From the NCBI RefSeq assembly GCF_024748615.1, contig NZ_CP087168.1, positions 868,001 to 932,000 on the forward strand: DNA of 64,000 nt, in the 5' to 3' direction. The notes under the pieces are model-generated. The model had not been told where the DNA came from and ran no database searches. It saw only the letters and a program-made list of their open reading frames with translations. Origin of the DNA: Pseudomonas sp. B21-048 (GTDB lineage Bacteria > Pseudomonadota > Gammaproteobacteria > Pseudomonadales > Pseudomonadaceae). Shown one piece after another: positions 1 through 7,642 of the stretch (within the stretch, counting starts at the first letter, position 1; each line of letters opens with the position of its first letter). The position numbers and the translations under genes are program-made.

Positions 1-804
1 GTCGTCGGTTTCGACGTGGTAGTAGCCGACGGTCAAGCGGGTGTCGGTGCCCAGGCCGAAGGCGAAGGACGGCGCCACACCCCAGCGACTCACGTCCACG
101 GTATCGCGACCGGCGACGTTGGCTTCGTGCTTCATCAGGTTCAAGCGCACGGCCGAGGTGTCGGTCATCTGCTGGTTCAGATCCAGGGTGGTGCGCTTGG
201 TCTGATCCGAGCCCCAAGTGAAGCCGCCATTGTAGGCATTGCCCAGCTTGGCGGTCTTGCTCACCAGGTTCAGGCTGCCACCGGTGGAACCGGCGCCGGT
301 GTAGGCTGAGCCCGGGCCCTTGCTGACTTCGACCGATTCAACGTTGAAAATCTCGCGGCTCTGGGACGCTGGGTCGCGCATGCCGTCGACGAACGTGTCG
401 CTTTCGGCGTTGAAGCCACGAATGATCGGACGATCGCCCGCCGGGTTACCGCCCTCGCCGGCACCGAAGGTGATGCCCGGGGTGGTGCGCAGGGCGTCGA
501 CCAGGCTGGTGGCGCCGGTGTCGCGAATCACTTGCTGCGGGATCACGGTGACGCTTTTCGGTGTCTCACGCAGTGGCGCGGTGTACTTCTTGGAGGCCGA
601 AGTATCGGTCTTGTAAGAAGTGTCGTCCTGCTCGCCCACAACGCTGGTCGCGTCCAGGGAAATCGCATTGCCGGGTGCTTTTTCGTCGGTCTTTTCGGCC
701 GCGAAAACCATGTGGCACGCTGAGCCGGCAGTGATCGCCACGCCAATTGCAGACGCAAGTAAACGCGGTGAATTGACCGTTAATTGTAGTGGTTGGCGTG
801 ACAT
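1..804 (-). CDS. piuA: TonB-dependent catecholate siderophore receptor, N-terminal part (PiuA/Fiu-like)
   Basis: Outer-membrane receptor importing ferric siderophore with energy from TonB. Only the first 268 codons lie in the window; the frame is still open at base 1. Visible parts are a signal peptide ending near the Ala-Ala-Glu at residues 35-37, a TonB-box region, and the plug domain with the typical stretch from ETPKSVTVIPQQV through DALRTTPGI and RPIIRGFN to VEVSKGPGSAYTGAGSTGG. The first beta strands of the barrel follow. The ATG at 804-802 is preceded on the minus strand by GGGGAGGGG. The divergent neighbour piuC and a Fur-box-like site support a PiuA-type iron-starvation receptor. Related receptors are known to take up catechol-conjugated drugs. 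Assignment to PiuA rather than another catecholate receptor rests mainly on context. Confidence 0.9.
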   Translation of the reverse strand, partial: MSRQPLQLTVNSPRLLASAIGVAITAGSACHMVFAAEKTDEKAPGNAISLDATSVVGEQDDTSYKTDTSASKKYTAPLRETPKSVTVIPQQVIRDTGATSLVDALRTTPGITFGAGEGGNPAGDRPIIRGFNAESDTFVDGMRDPASQSREIFNVESVEVSKGPGSAYTGAGSTGGSLNLVSKTAKLGNAYNGGFTWGSDQTKRTTLDLNQQMTDTSAVRLNLMKHEANVAGRDTVDVSRWGVAPSFAFGLGTDTRLTVGYYHVETDD

Positions 805-960
805 TGAATTCCCCTCCCCAAGGATTTAAGGCCGCGGAATATAGGGTAAACACGTATCTGTATCAATTGCGAAACGTTGCTATTTGCGACAAATTTACAT
901 TCTTTACAATTGACCTTTACGTTTTTGCCGTGTCATTCGCCACACGGGTTTTACATTGGC

Positions 961-979
961 AATAAGAATCAATATCATT
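961..979. promoter_or_regulatory. Probable Fur box between piuA and piuC
   Basis: The 19 bases AATAAGAATCAATATCATT match the common Fur-box variant AATGAGAATCATTATCATT at 17 of 19 positions. The site lies in the divergent region between an iron-uptake receptor and piuC, 30 bases before the piuC start, where repression by Fe-Fur would be expected for both genes. Motif matching was done by eye; binding is inferred. Confidence 0.65.
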
Positions 980-1008
980 GGCACCCCTTTGCCTTCAGGT
1001 GTCTTTGC

Positions 1009-1689
1009 ATGTTGCTGCACATTCCCGGCGTGTTCGCGAAAGAAGAAGTGCAGCGCATTCGCGAGGCCCTGATGCAGGCGGATTGGGCCGATGGCAAAAT
1101 CACCGCCGGTTATCAGTCGGCCAAGGCCAAGCACAATCTGCAACTGCCGGAAGGGCATCCGTTGGCCAAAGAAATCGGTGCGGCGATGCTCGAAAGGTTA
1201 TGGAAAAATCCGCAGTTCATGTCGGCGGCGTTACCGCACAAGGTCTTCCCTCCGTCACTGAACTGTTATACGGCCGGTGGCAGTTTCGACTTTCATATCG
1301 ACAACGCCGTGCGTCAGCCCAAGGGCAGCCTGGAGCGAGTGCGCACCGACCTGTCGGCGACGCTGTTCTTCAGTGAGCCGGAGGACTACGACGGAGGCGA
1401 GCTGGAAATCCAGGACACCTTCGGCGCCCAGCGCGTGAAATTGCCCGCCGGTGACATGGTTCTTTATCCCGGGACCAGCCTGCACAAGGTCAACGCTGTC
1501 ACTCGCGGCAGCCGGTACGCCTCGTTTTTCTGGACGCAAAGCCTGGTGCGTGAAGACAGCCAGCGCGCCTTGCTGTTCGAGATGGACGGGGCGATTCAAC
1601 AGTTGACCCAGGACATGCCCGACCATCCTTCATTGATCCGCCTGACTGGCACCTATCACAACCTGTTGCGTCGCTGGGTCGAGGTGTAA
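1009..1689 (+). CDS. piuC: Fe(II)/2-oxoglutarate-dependent PKHD-type hydroxylase
   Basis: Small non-haem iron dioxygenase, 226 aa, the normal length for PiuC/YbiX. The 2-His-1-Asp iron site is visible as H96 and D98 (in FHIDN) and H159 (in SLHKVN), with R169 in place for the 2-oxoglutarate carboxylate. The start at 1009 is chosen because the family begins MLLHIPG and an AGGT lies 8 bases upstream; the in-frame ATG at 877 would run through the Fur-box region. The gene is divergent from the siderophore receptor and directly followed by the Sel1-repeat gene, so the two are probably one iron-regulated unit. Its substrate is unknown; a role in siderophore handling is inferred from context. Confidence 0.92.
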   Translation: MLLHIPGVFAKEEVQRIREALMQADWADGKITAGYQSAKAKHNLQLPEGHPLAKEIGAAMLERLWKNPQFMSAALPHKVFPPSLNCYTAGGSFDFHIDNAVRQPKGSLERVRTDLSATLFFSEPEDYDGGELEIQDTFGAQRVKLPAGDMVLYPGTSLHKVNAVTRGSRYASFFWTQSLVREDSQRALLFEMDGAIQQLTQDMPDHPSLIRLTGTYHNLLRRWVEV

Positions 1690-2448
1690 GTGACGGACTT
1701 TCGGTTGCACCGCGAAGAAATCCTCGACGGCGACCGCCTCAAATCGATGCTCGAAGAAAGCCCGGCGCGCGCGGCGCAGGCGATCCTGATCGCCGCCCGT
1801 GAAGGCGTGCTCGATGCTCAGGCGTTGCTCGGGCAGATCCTGCTGGACGGGCGAGGGATTGAGCAGGATCAGCCGCTTGCCGTGCGCTGGTTCGAGATCG
1901 CCGCCCAAGGCGGACACTCGATGGCGCGCAACATGCTCGGCCGTTGTCATGAACATGGTTGGGGTTGCCGAGTGGAGGTTGCGATTGCCGCGCGACATTA
2001 TCGAATTGCGGCAGAAGCGGGACTGGATTGGGCGATGTACAACATTGCCAACCTGCTTGCCACCGGACGCGGGATAGCGGAAAACCAGGCGCAAGCCCTG
2101 GCGTTGTATCGCTGCGCCGCCGAGTTGGGCCACGCCAAATCCATGAACCTGTTGGGCCGCTATCTGGAAGCAGGGCACCACTGCCCACAGGATCTGTTTG
2201 CGGCTCGGGAATGGTATCGACGCTCGGCAGAGGGCGGGGATTTTCGTGGACAGTTCAGTTATGCCGCGGTACTGGCCTACGAAGGGCGCATCGATGATGC
2301 GTTAGGCTGGTTGCGCAAGGCGCTGGCCGGGGGAAACTTGAATTTCTTGCGGGTGAGCAGTGAATCATTGCTAGGCGCACATCATCCGCAAATCCGTAAG
2401 ATGGCAGATGCTTATCGGCTGCGGCTATCTCAGTTGGCCTCGTTGTAA
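1690..2448 (+). CDS. Sel1-like repeat (TPR-type) protein
   Basis: 252 aa protein made almost entirely of Sel1-type alpha/alpha repeats; units such as AQALLGQILLDGRGI...AVRWFEIAA, ARNMLGRCHEHGWG and AMYNIANLLATGRGI recur about every 36 residues, four to five times. No signal peptide or membrane segment is seen. Such repeats serve protein-protein interaction. The GTG start follows the piuC stop codon with no gap, so translation is probably coupled. I recall the same order (receptor, piuC, Sel1 protein) in P. aeruginosa. Molecular role unknown; co-regulation with iron uptake is inferred. Confidence 0.85.
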   Translation: MTDFRLHREEILDGDRLKSMLEESPARAAQAILIAAREGVLDAQALLGQILLDGRGIEQDQPLAVRWFEIAAQGGHSMARNMLGRCHEHGWGCRVEVAIAARHYRIAAEAGLDWAMYNIANLLATGRGIAENQAQALALYRCAAELGHAKSMNLLGRYLEAGHHCPQDLFAAREWYRRSAEGGDFRGQFSYAAVLAYEGRIDDALGWLRKALAGGNLNFLRVSSESLLGAHHPQIRKMADAYRLRLSQLASL

Positions 2449-2802
2449 CGGATTGTTGTTGCCGTTAACTTCTTGATAGTGATATTTCATCCAGATTGTT
2501 GCGCGATAAAGAGCATTACCTGAACAGGCTTTATGCATTAGTTGGTGTTCGTGTTGTTGGTGGATAAAGTCGCCATTTTGGTAGTCTGTTTTCAATTAAG
2601 GATAAGTCGAATCGCTCAGTGAGTGGCTCATGCTTTGTTTCAAAAGCTGCGCACGTCAGATGTTGCAGTGGGGTTGTCGCGTTTCTTAACATTTAATGGT
2701 TTGCGCTTGGTATTCATAGTGCTCTAAGTTTTGTTTGCGCAATATCTGTTATTGGCTGAGTAAGACGGCTCGTCAATGTCAGGGCGAACTTAACGTGTAC
2801 TA
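2449..2802. other. A/T-rich intergenic region upstream of the toxin island
   Basis: About 354 bases without a convincing gene. Composition shifts from GC-rich to clearly A/T-richer a few bases after the Sel1 gene and stays so through 5968, suggesting the left edge of acquired DNA. It must hold the promoter for the following genes, but I cannot pick out a confident -35/-10 pair, direct repeat or att site. Confidence 0.5.
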
Positions 2803-5043
2803 ATGTCCGTAGAGGACAGGGAAGTGGAACTAAAAATGGATGATAAAGTATTTGAGGCTGCTGCAAAAGCGCCAAAACTATTTGTGGATGCCTCGCTTGG
2901 CGAGGGGGATGAGTATAACCGGGAGACCGGAATACAGCTGACTAAAGAGCAGATTATCAGTCTGAGGAAGTATGAAACACTAGGGCTGTCTCTTCCCGTT
3001 CGGCTTGGCGATGTGGTCGCGTATTTAAATTATGGCGCGGGTGATGAAGGCGGTGTGGGACTTACTGCCATGGACTTTCTACGCACATTTACCTGGACGT
3101 ATGACCATGCTAAGCGCTGGTCGCCATTACGTGAGCAAATTATGCTGACAGGTACTGACCTTAAGATTTTTGCTGGCAGCATCATCAGAACTGGCACCGC
3201 AATTGTAGAAGTCTACGAAGACCTCAACGCGTCGAAATACCTGGAAGAGCACGATATCAATACGCCGGAGGAGTATCTGAAACTGAAACTCAAGATTCCG
3301 AATCTTCCCGATCTTGGCTTGCCTCCGGGAGATGTTCCTGAAATCAAGGTCTACCTCAATGATGTGCTTGCGAAGGTTAGAGAATGTCATGCGAAGGCCG
3401 AGAAAGTAAGAGCCGATCTGGATCTGTTTGGCACCGATATGCGCGCGATAGTGCTTCCGGAAATAAAATTGCGATTGGAGTTTGTTTCGAGAAATACTTA
3501 TCAGGCAGATATTCAGGTTCTGCAAAATGAAATTGACCAGCGCTCGAAAGAGATTGATGAGCTCAATAAACAGTACGATCAACTGGTCCAGGAAGCGATC
3601 AAGTCGGCGGCGACCCTCAATATTGGCGGTTTGATTCTCGGCATTTATCAGGGTGTCAAAGCTGAACAAATACGAAAAGAGCGTAATAGGCTGAAAGAAG
3701 AGCAACAAGTGGCCAATAAAAACATGGCCAGTAAAAGCCAGACACTGAGTTCCTTGAATAAAATCCGTGATGATCTTCAGAACCTTAGCTACGTTGCGAT
3801 TGAAGCTAAGGTTGCAACTCAGAATCTTATGCTGGTGTGGAATGCGCTGAGTACCTATATCACCGCCTCTGTAAAAGATGTCGATACGCTGGAGGAAGCG
3901 ATTTCTTTGAGACGGTTTAAAAATCAAATACTCAGTATTATCGATCCTTGGGAGCAAATAAAAGTAAGTTCGGATCAATTACTCGGTGTGTTCGCAGAGG
4001 CTGATAAGGAATATGAAAATAATAGCTTGACTTTTGAGGGTTGGATAATCATGCGTTCACTGTTTAATAATTCGGATTCTCCAGATTTCAGTATGATGAA
4101 TTTGCGTGGCCATAACGCCGCGGTGCAAGGAAAGAACACCACTGCACAAATGCTTTTCGCACAATACGATTACATGCCTGGTACCGTTGGGACAATGAAA
4201 GATCTGGCGCTTGCTATCAACAAGACAACGTACGATCTACGTGACCGGGCTCAGACAAACATTATCAATTTGGGCCGAGCGGATACAAAACTGAAAGGCT
4301 ATCAGATCGAGGTTGAGAATCCGGGCGATGCGGACGAGGTTCGAGAGGACATGGAGGTGGAACTCAAAAAAGTATTTGATCAAATCTCCGCACATACTGA
4401 AGATCTAAAAAGTATTCATAAGAGTATTAAAGCCCCGTATGACAGGAATGTCTCGGAAAAATGGGTTGTTGCGCTGCAGCAGGATCGGGAATTCACAGAA
4501 GCACTAAAAATTAAGTCCGAAGAAAAACTGGCTGAATTGCAAGAGCAGATGAAGTCCGTATCGTCAACCATTGACGCGATCGGTAAAGCCGGCGTCGAAA
4601 AAATCGGTGAGGAGGCAAAGTTATCGCTGGATAATTTGAAAGCGCTGGGTTTGGCGCCGCCGCAGATTCAAGTCGCGTTGTTAGCTATTGATACGCTGAA
4701 GAAGTTGATCTCAGGTATTGGGGAGGCCATTTCTTATCTCAATATGCTGGCGGCGTATAACAGTCTCAAGGAAAAAGCGGGTGATCTGCGTGGCCAGTTG
4801 CAAAATCACACCAAAGAAATCGACCGGATTGAAGGGAAGATTGAACTGGTAAAGACGCTGGACGAGTTGGACGATGGGCGCTGGGAATACGTGACTGAAT
4901 TTTCCAACCTGGTTGCGGACTTTGAAAGTTTGTCCCGCGAATTTGCGCAAGATAAGTCGCTGCCCGTCGAGGAACGAGTTGAGACCGCAATGACCCGGAT
5001 CGCAGACGTTATTAAATACTTGAAGACCATTCAGCAATATTAA
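2803..5043 (+). CDS. Fused alpha-xenorhabdolysin-type (XaxA-like) pore-forming toxin
   Basis: 746 aa from the ATG at 2803, or 735 aa from the ATG at 2836, which has AGGGAAG upstream and may be the true start. Residues about 45-125 (LTKEQIISLRKYETLGLSLP, then VAYLNYG, LTAMDFLRTF and DHAKRWSPL) resemble the head of the A subunit of binary alpha-xenorhabdolysins. A long coiled coil at about 227-320 is broken by a hydrophobic segment at 267-285 (NIGGLILGIYQGV), as expected for the membrane-inserting hairpin. The A-like unit seems to end near residue 405. Residues about 410-746 repeat the plan: coils around 500-600, a second hydrophobic segment at about 613-650 (GLAPPQIQVALLAIDTL to YLNMLAAY), then another coil. 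XaxA alone is about 400 aa and XaxB about 350, so the length fits an A plus B-like fusion. No signal peptide. Base composition and codons (ATA, AGA, AAA) differ from the neighbours. Subunit similarity is from memory; the fusion is inference. Confidence 0.7.
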   Translation: MSVEDREVELKMDDKVFEAAAKAPKLFVDASLGEGDEYNRETGIQLTKEQIISLRKYETLGLSLPVRLGDVVAYLNYGAGDEGGVGLTAMDFLRTFTWTYDHAKRWSPLREQIMLTGTDLKIFAGSIIRTGTAIVEVYEDLNASKYLEEHDINTPEEYLKLKLKIPNLPDLGLPPGDVPEIKVYLNDVLAKVRECHAKAEKVRADLDLFGTDMRAIVLPEIKLRLEFVSRNTYQADIQVLQNEIDQRSKEIDELNKQYDQLVQEAIKSAATLNIGGLILGIYQGVKAEQIRKERNRLKEEQQVANKNMASKSQTLSSLNKIRDDLQNLSYVAIEAKVATQNLMLVWNALSTYITASVKDVDTLEEAISLRRFKNQILSIIDPWEQIKVSSDQLLGVFAEADKEYENNSLTFEGWIIMRSLFNNSDSPDFSMMNLRGHNAAVQGKNTTAQMLFAQYDYMPGTVGTMKDLALAINKTTYDLRDRAQTNIINLGRADTKLKGYQIEVENPGDADEVREDMEVELKKVFDQISAHTEDLKSIHKSIKAPYDRNVSEKWVVALQQDREFTEALKIKSEEKLAELQEQMKSVSSTIDAIGKAGVEKIGEEAKLSLDNLKALGLAPPQIQVALLAIDTLKKLISGIGEAISYLNMLAAYNSLKEKAGDLRGQLQNHTKEIDRIEGKIELVKTLDELDDGRWEYVTEFSNLVADFESLSREFAQDKSLPVEERVETAMTRIADVIKYLKTIQQY

Positions 5044-5049
5044 GGGGGC

Positions 5050-5078
5050 GAGGAGGCGGGTTGCACACCTGCCTCCTC
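5050..5078 (+). promoter_or_regulatory. Intercistronic stem-loop between the two toxin-island genes
   Basis: GAGGAGGCGGGT (5050-5061) pairs with ACCTGCCTCCTC (5067-5078) over 12 positions with one G-U wobble and a 5-base loop. It starts 7 bases after the toxin stop codon and ends 11 bases before the next ATG. No T-run follows, so it is unlikely to be a terminator. It could limit translation or stabilise the upstream message. Confidence 0.55.
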
Positions 5079-5089
5079 CAAGATGGAAT

Positions 5090-5968
5090 ATGAATACACT
5101 TGCATTTGAGTTTACTGCTGCGCAGCGACGCGAGTTAGAACGCTATACACATTTTCTTGGCTCCCTGCACCCGACATTCAATAATATACCGGTTGTGTTT
5201 GAACGTCGAAAAAATAGCGGTCATCAACTTACGGTTCTGGCCGAGGATTCGCGCTTGAACAATGCCTCGTTTAATGAGCGATATCTGCAAGGGTTTTGGG
5301 AAAGGACTGAAGACGCCAGACGCCTATGCAATGCTTATGTTGAAGACCTTGAAATATTTACCCGTGAATCTCTGGATATAACCAGGCAGACCTCCAGGAA
5401 CGAACTCATAAGTCAAGTGGATTTCAGACTGTACAGTTTGTCCAGATCCCTGACCTGGGAGTTATTTCCGCCAGAGAAGGTACAGGACCTAATTCACGAG
5501 CTAGCGCTTCGTTTTTTTAACCTGAGGTCTACAGTGAGGCAACTCAAATATACAGTTGTGGAAGTGTATAACGAGTCGTTTGGGCTGAAATCGGTATTCA
5601 TGCGGGCTATGGATCATCGATCCTGCAATTGCCATCCACAACCGAGTGTCGCGCAAGAGTTGTTTCGCGAGACTGGAACTACACCTGTCTGGGACATCAC
5701 TTACTCTTCCCGGGATGCTTCGGTCAGGGCAACAGAATATAAAACCGATATTGCTGCGTTGTTTAATGGAGTCGCTGCTGTGAACTCCCGGATGAGCCTG
5801 TTTATCGAGGAAATATATCAACGTATAGATAACGCTATCAACGAACTCTTGAGAGCAAAAAGTGCGTCAAAGCTTGGAGAGTTGAATTTTGCGTTGGGCG
5901 CGGCTGTGGAGGGGGGGCGGGAATTTATAACAATGATGAATCACATTGAGGCATGGCTGCGCAAATAA
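5090..5968 (+). CDS. Uncharacterised partner protein of the fused toxin
   Basis: 292 aa, not recognised with certainty. It is predicted largely helical (for example QRRELERYTHFLGSL, the stretch 75-150, and the C-terminal INELLRAKSASKLGELNF region), contains a Cys-Asn-Cys-His motif near residues 179-182, and has no signal peptide or hydrophobic hairpin like those in the upstream toxin. It follows the toxin gene by 46 bases on the same strand, shares its A/T-richer composition, and stops at the shared terminator, so a two-gene operon is likely. Options are a diverged B-type subunit, a chaperone, or a self-protection factor; the sequence does not decide. The ribosome site before ATG 5090 is weak. 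Confidence 0.6.
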   Translation: MNTLAFEFTAAQRRELERYTHFLGSLHPTFNNIPVVFERRKNSGHQLTVLAEDSRLNNASFNERYLQGFWERTEDARRLCNAYVEDLEIFTRESLDITRQTSRNELISQVDFRLYSLSRSLTWELFPPEKVQDLIHELALRFFNLRSTVRQLKYTVVEVYNESFGLKSVFMRAMDHRSCNCHPQPSVAQELFRETGTTPVWDITYSSRDASVRATEYKTDIAALFNGVAAVNSRMSLFIEEIYQRIDNAINELLRAKSASKLGELNFALGAAVEGGREFITMMNHIEAWLRK

Positions 5969-6000
5969 TAAAAGGTCCATGTTTTCATGGACCTTTTATT
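5967..6000. terminator. Bidirectional intrinsic terminator
   Basis: A perfect 15-bp inverted repeat (5967-5981 and 5986-6000) with a TTTT loop and A/T-rich outer arms sits between the convergent toxin-partner gene and speC. It overlaps the last two bases of the upstream stop codon and can end transcription from both sides. Confidence 0.9.
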
Positions 6001-6012
6001 TCATGAGATCGC

Positions 6013-7176
6013 TTAAACGTAGAACGACTTCAACGGCGGGAAGCCATTGAACTCAACCGCACTGTAACTAGTGGTATACGCACCGGTCGACAACCAGTAC
6101 AAACGGTCACCGATCGCCAGGTTCAACGGCAAACCGTACTTGTAGTTCTCATACATGATGTCAGCGCTGTCGCAGGTTGGGCCGGCGATAACCACTTCTT
6201 CCATCTCGCCTTTCTTCTCGGTCCAGATCGGGAACTTGATGGCTTCGTCCATGGTTTCGATCAGGCCGGAGAATTTGCCCACATCCGTGTACACCCATCG
6301 CTCGACGGCGGTACGGGATTTACGCGCCACCAGCACCACTTCACTGACCAGAATGCCGGCGTTGGCGATCAGCGAACGGCCTGGTTCCAGGATGATTTCC
6401 GGCAGGTCATCGCCGAAGTCTTCCTTGAGGAAGCGAATGATTTCTTCAGCGTAGGTTTCCAGGCTGTTGGTGCGGGTGATGTAGTTGGCCGGGAAGCCAC
6501 CGCCCATGTTGATCAGCTTCAAGTGGATACCGTCTTCTTCTTTCAGACGCTCGAAGATCACTTTGACTTTGGCGATCGCCGCATCCCAGACGCTGATGTC
6601 GCGCTGCTGCGAACCGACGTGGAACGAGATGCCGTAAGGCACCAGACCCAGGTCACGAGCAAGGATCAGCAAGTCCATGGCCATGTCGGTCTGGCAGCCG
6701 AATTTACGCGACAGTGGCCAGTCGGCGGTGGTCGAGCCTTCAGTCAGGATGCGCACATAGACTTTCGAGCCTGGAGCTGCCTTGGCGATGTTGCGCAGGT
6801 CGGCTTCGGAGTCGGTGGCATACAGACGCACGCCCTTGTCGTAGAAGTAGCGAATGTCTTTGGATTTCTTGATGGTGTTGCCGTAGCTGATGCGATCCGG
6901 GCCGACGCCCTGGTTCATCACCTTGTCGAGCTCGTAGATCGAGGCGATGTCGAAGTTCGAGCCTTTCTCTTTAAGTAGGTCGATGATTTCAACGGCCGGG
7001 TTGGCCTTGACTGCGTAGTAGACCTTGGCGAATTCGAAACCGGCGCGCAGGTCGTCGTAGGCCTGGCTGATCATCGCGGTGTCGATCACCACGAACGGGG
7101 TTTCTTGTTTGTCGGCGAAGGCCTTCATTTTCTGGAAGGTATCGCGCGCGAAATAGTCTTCGACGTTGATCGACAT
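6013..7176 (-). CDS. speC: Ornithine decarboxylase (fold III PLP enzyme)
   Basis: Converts L-ornithine to putrescine, the first step of polyamine synthesis by this route. 387 aa, same length as I recall for P. aeruginosa SpeC. The PLP lysine is K57 in YYAVKANP, HVGS follows in the barrel domain, the glycine-rich phosphate site GGGFP and the EPGR motif are present, and the catalytic Cys335 in GPTCDSAD comes from the partner subunit. The start at 7176 is preferred over 7269 because AGGAG lies 8 bases upstream and the family begins here (MSINVEDYF). A possible lysine activity, known for some close relatives, cannot be excluded by eye. The upstream leader may attenuate expression. Confidence 0.93.
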   Translation of the reverse strand: MSINVEDYFARDTFQKMKAFADKQETPFVVIDTAMISQAYDDLRAGFEFAKVYYAVKANPAVEIIDLLKEKGSNFDIASIYELDKVMNQGVGPDRISYGNTIKKSKDIRYFYDKGVRLYATDSEADLRNIAKAAPGSKVYVRILTEGSTTADWPLSRKFGCQTDMAMDLLILARDLGLVPYGISFHVGSQQRDISVWDAAIAKVKVIFERLKEEDGIHLKLINMGGGFPANYITRTNSLETYAEEIIRFLKEDFGDDLPEIILEPGRSLIANAGILVSEVVLVARKSRTAVERWVYTDVGKFSGLIETMDEAIKFPIWTEKKGEMEEVVIAGPTCDSADIMYENYKYGLPLNLAIGDRLYWLSTGAYTTSYSAVEFNGFPPLKSFYV

Positions 7177-7281
7177 GCTGGGAACTCCTACTGGCAAACT
7201 GAAATTAACAATGGGTGCAAATGAACGTCCTCCGTATCCCCACTTTGGTTCGCCTACTTCCCAAGGCATGTCGCCGAAAGC

Positions 7282-7317
7282 AAAAAGGCCATGGGAGATG
7301 GGTCTGCCCTTGGCCTT
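7282..7317 (-). terminator. Possible attenuator (intrinsic terminator) in the speC leader
   Basis: Read on the minus strand, AAGGCCA-A-GGG pairs with CCC-A-TGGCCTT across an 11-base loop (one A-A mismatch) and is followed at once by TTTG, giving a run of five T. It lies about 110 bases before the speC start codon and points towards speC, so any transcript begun further upstream could be ended here. Confidence 0.45.
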
Positions 7318-7329
7318 GCTGTCTCGTCG

Positions 7330-7434
7330 TCAGTACTTGAGCCGGATGGATCGTTTCCAGCATGGACGTTCGGCGCGAACTTTAGGGCGTGAGGGGCTTG
7401 AGATCAACAAAAAATGTCGCGTTTTTACACACAT
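7330..7434 (-). CDS. Candidate 34-aa leader peptide before speC
   Basis: A 34-codon reading frame rich in Arg and Lys (begins MCVKTRHFLL, ends KRSIRLKY) whose stop codon lies 12 bases before the terminator-like stem at 7317-7285. Length and position resemble the leader peptide speFL that controls the inducible ornithine decarboxylase of enterobacteria, but I see no sequence similarity to it, and its ribosome site is weak (AGGA about 14 bases upstream). It may be chance. Confidence 0.22.
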   Translation of the reverse strand: MCVKTRHFLLISSPSRPKVRAERPCWKRSIRLKY

Positions 7435-7523
7435 CCGTCGTGCGGTCCTGGACAGCTACTGATGTAACCGACCTGCATGACAGTGTGATGTTCCCGTAGG
7501 AGGGATATTTGAGGTGGATGATC

Positions 7524-7629
7524 ATCGTTCCCACGCTCTGCGTGGGAATGCCGCCCCGGACGCTCTGCGTCCAGCCGTTGAGACGCGGAGCGTCTCTGGA
7601 TGCATTCCCACGCGGAGCGTGGGAACGAT
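7524..7629. repeat. REP/BIME-type palindromic repeat pair (copy 1)
   Basis: Outer 27-base arms (7524-7550 and 7603-7629) with the core GTTCCCACGC are inverted copies; inner arms with the motif CGCTCTGCGT form nested hairpins. A close relative lies at 33774-33878. Such elements are common intergenic repeats in Pseudomonas. It sits between the ends of the osmoprotectant operon and the speC leader. Confidence 0.85.
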
Positions 7630-7642
7630 CAGTAGAAAGGGA

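Noticed and set aside
978..996. TGGCAC...TTTGC resembling a sigma-54 promoter before piuC
   Set aside because: The GG to GC distance is one base short of the required spacing, and iron control by Fur explains the region better.
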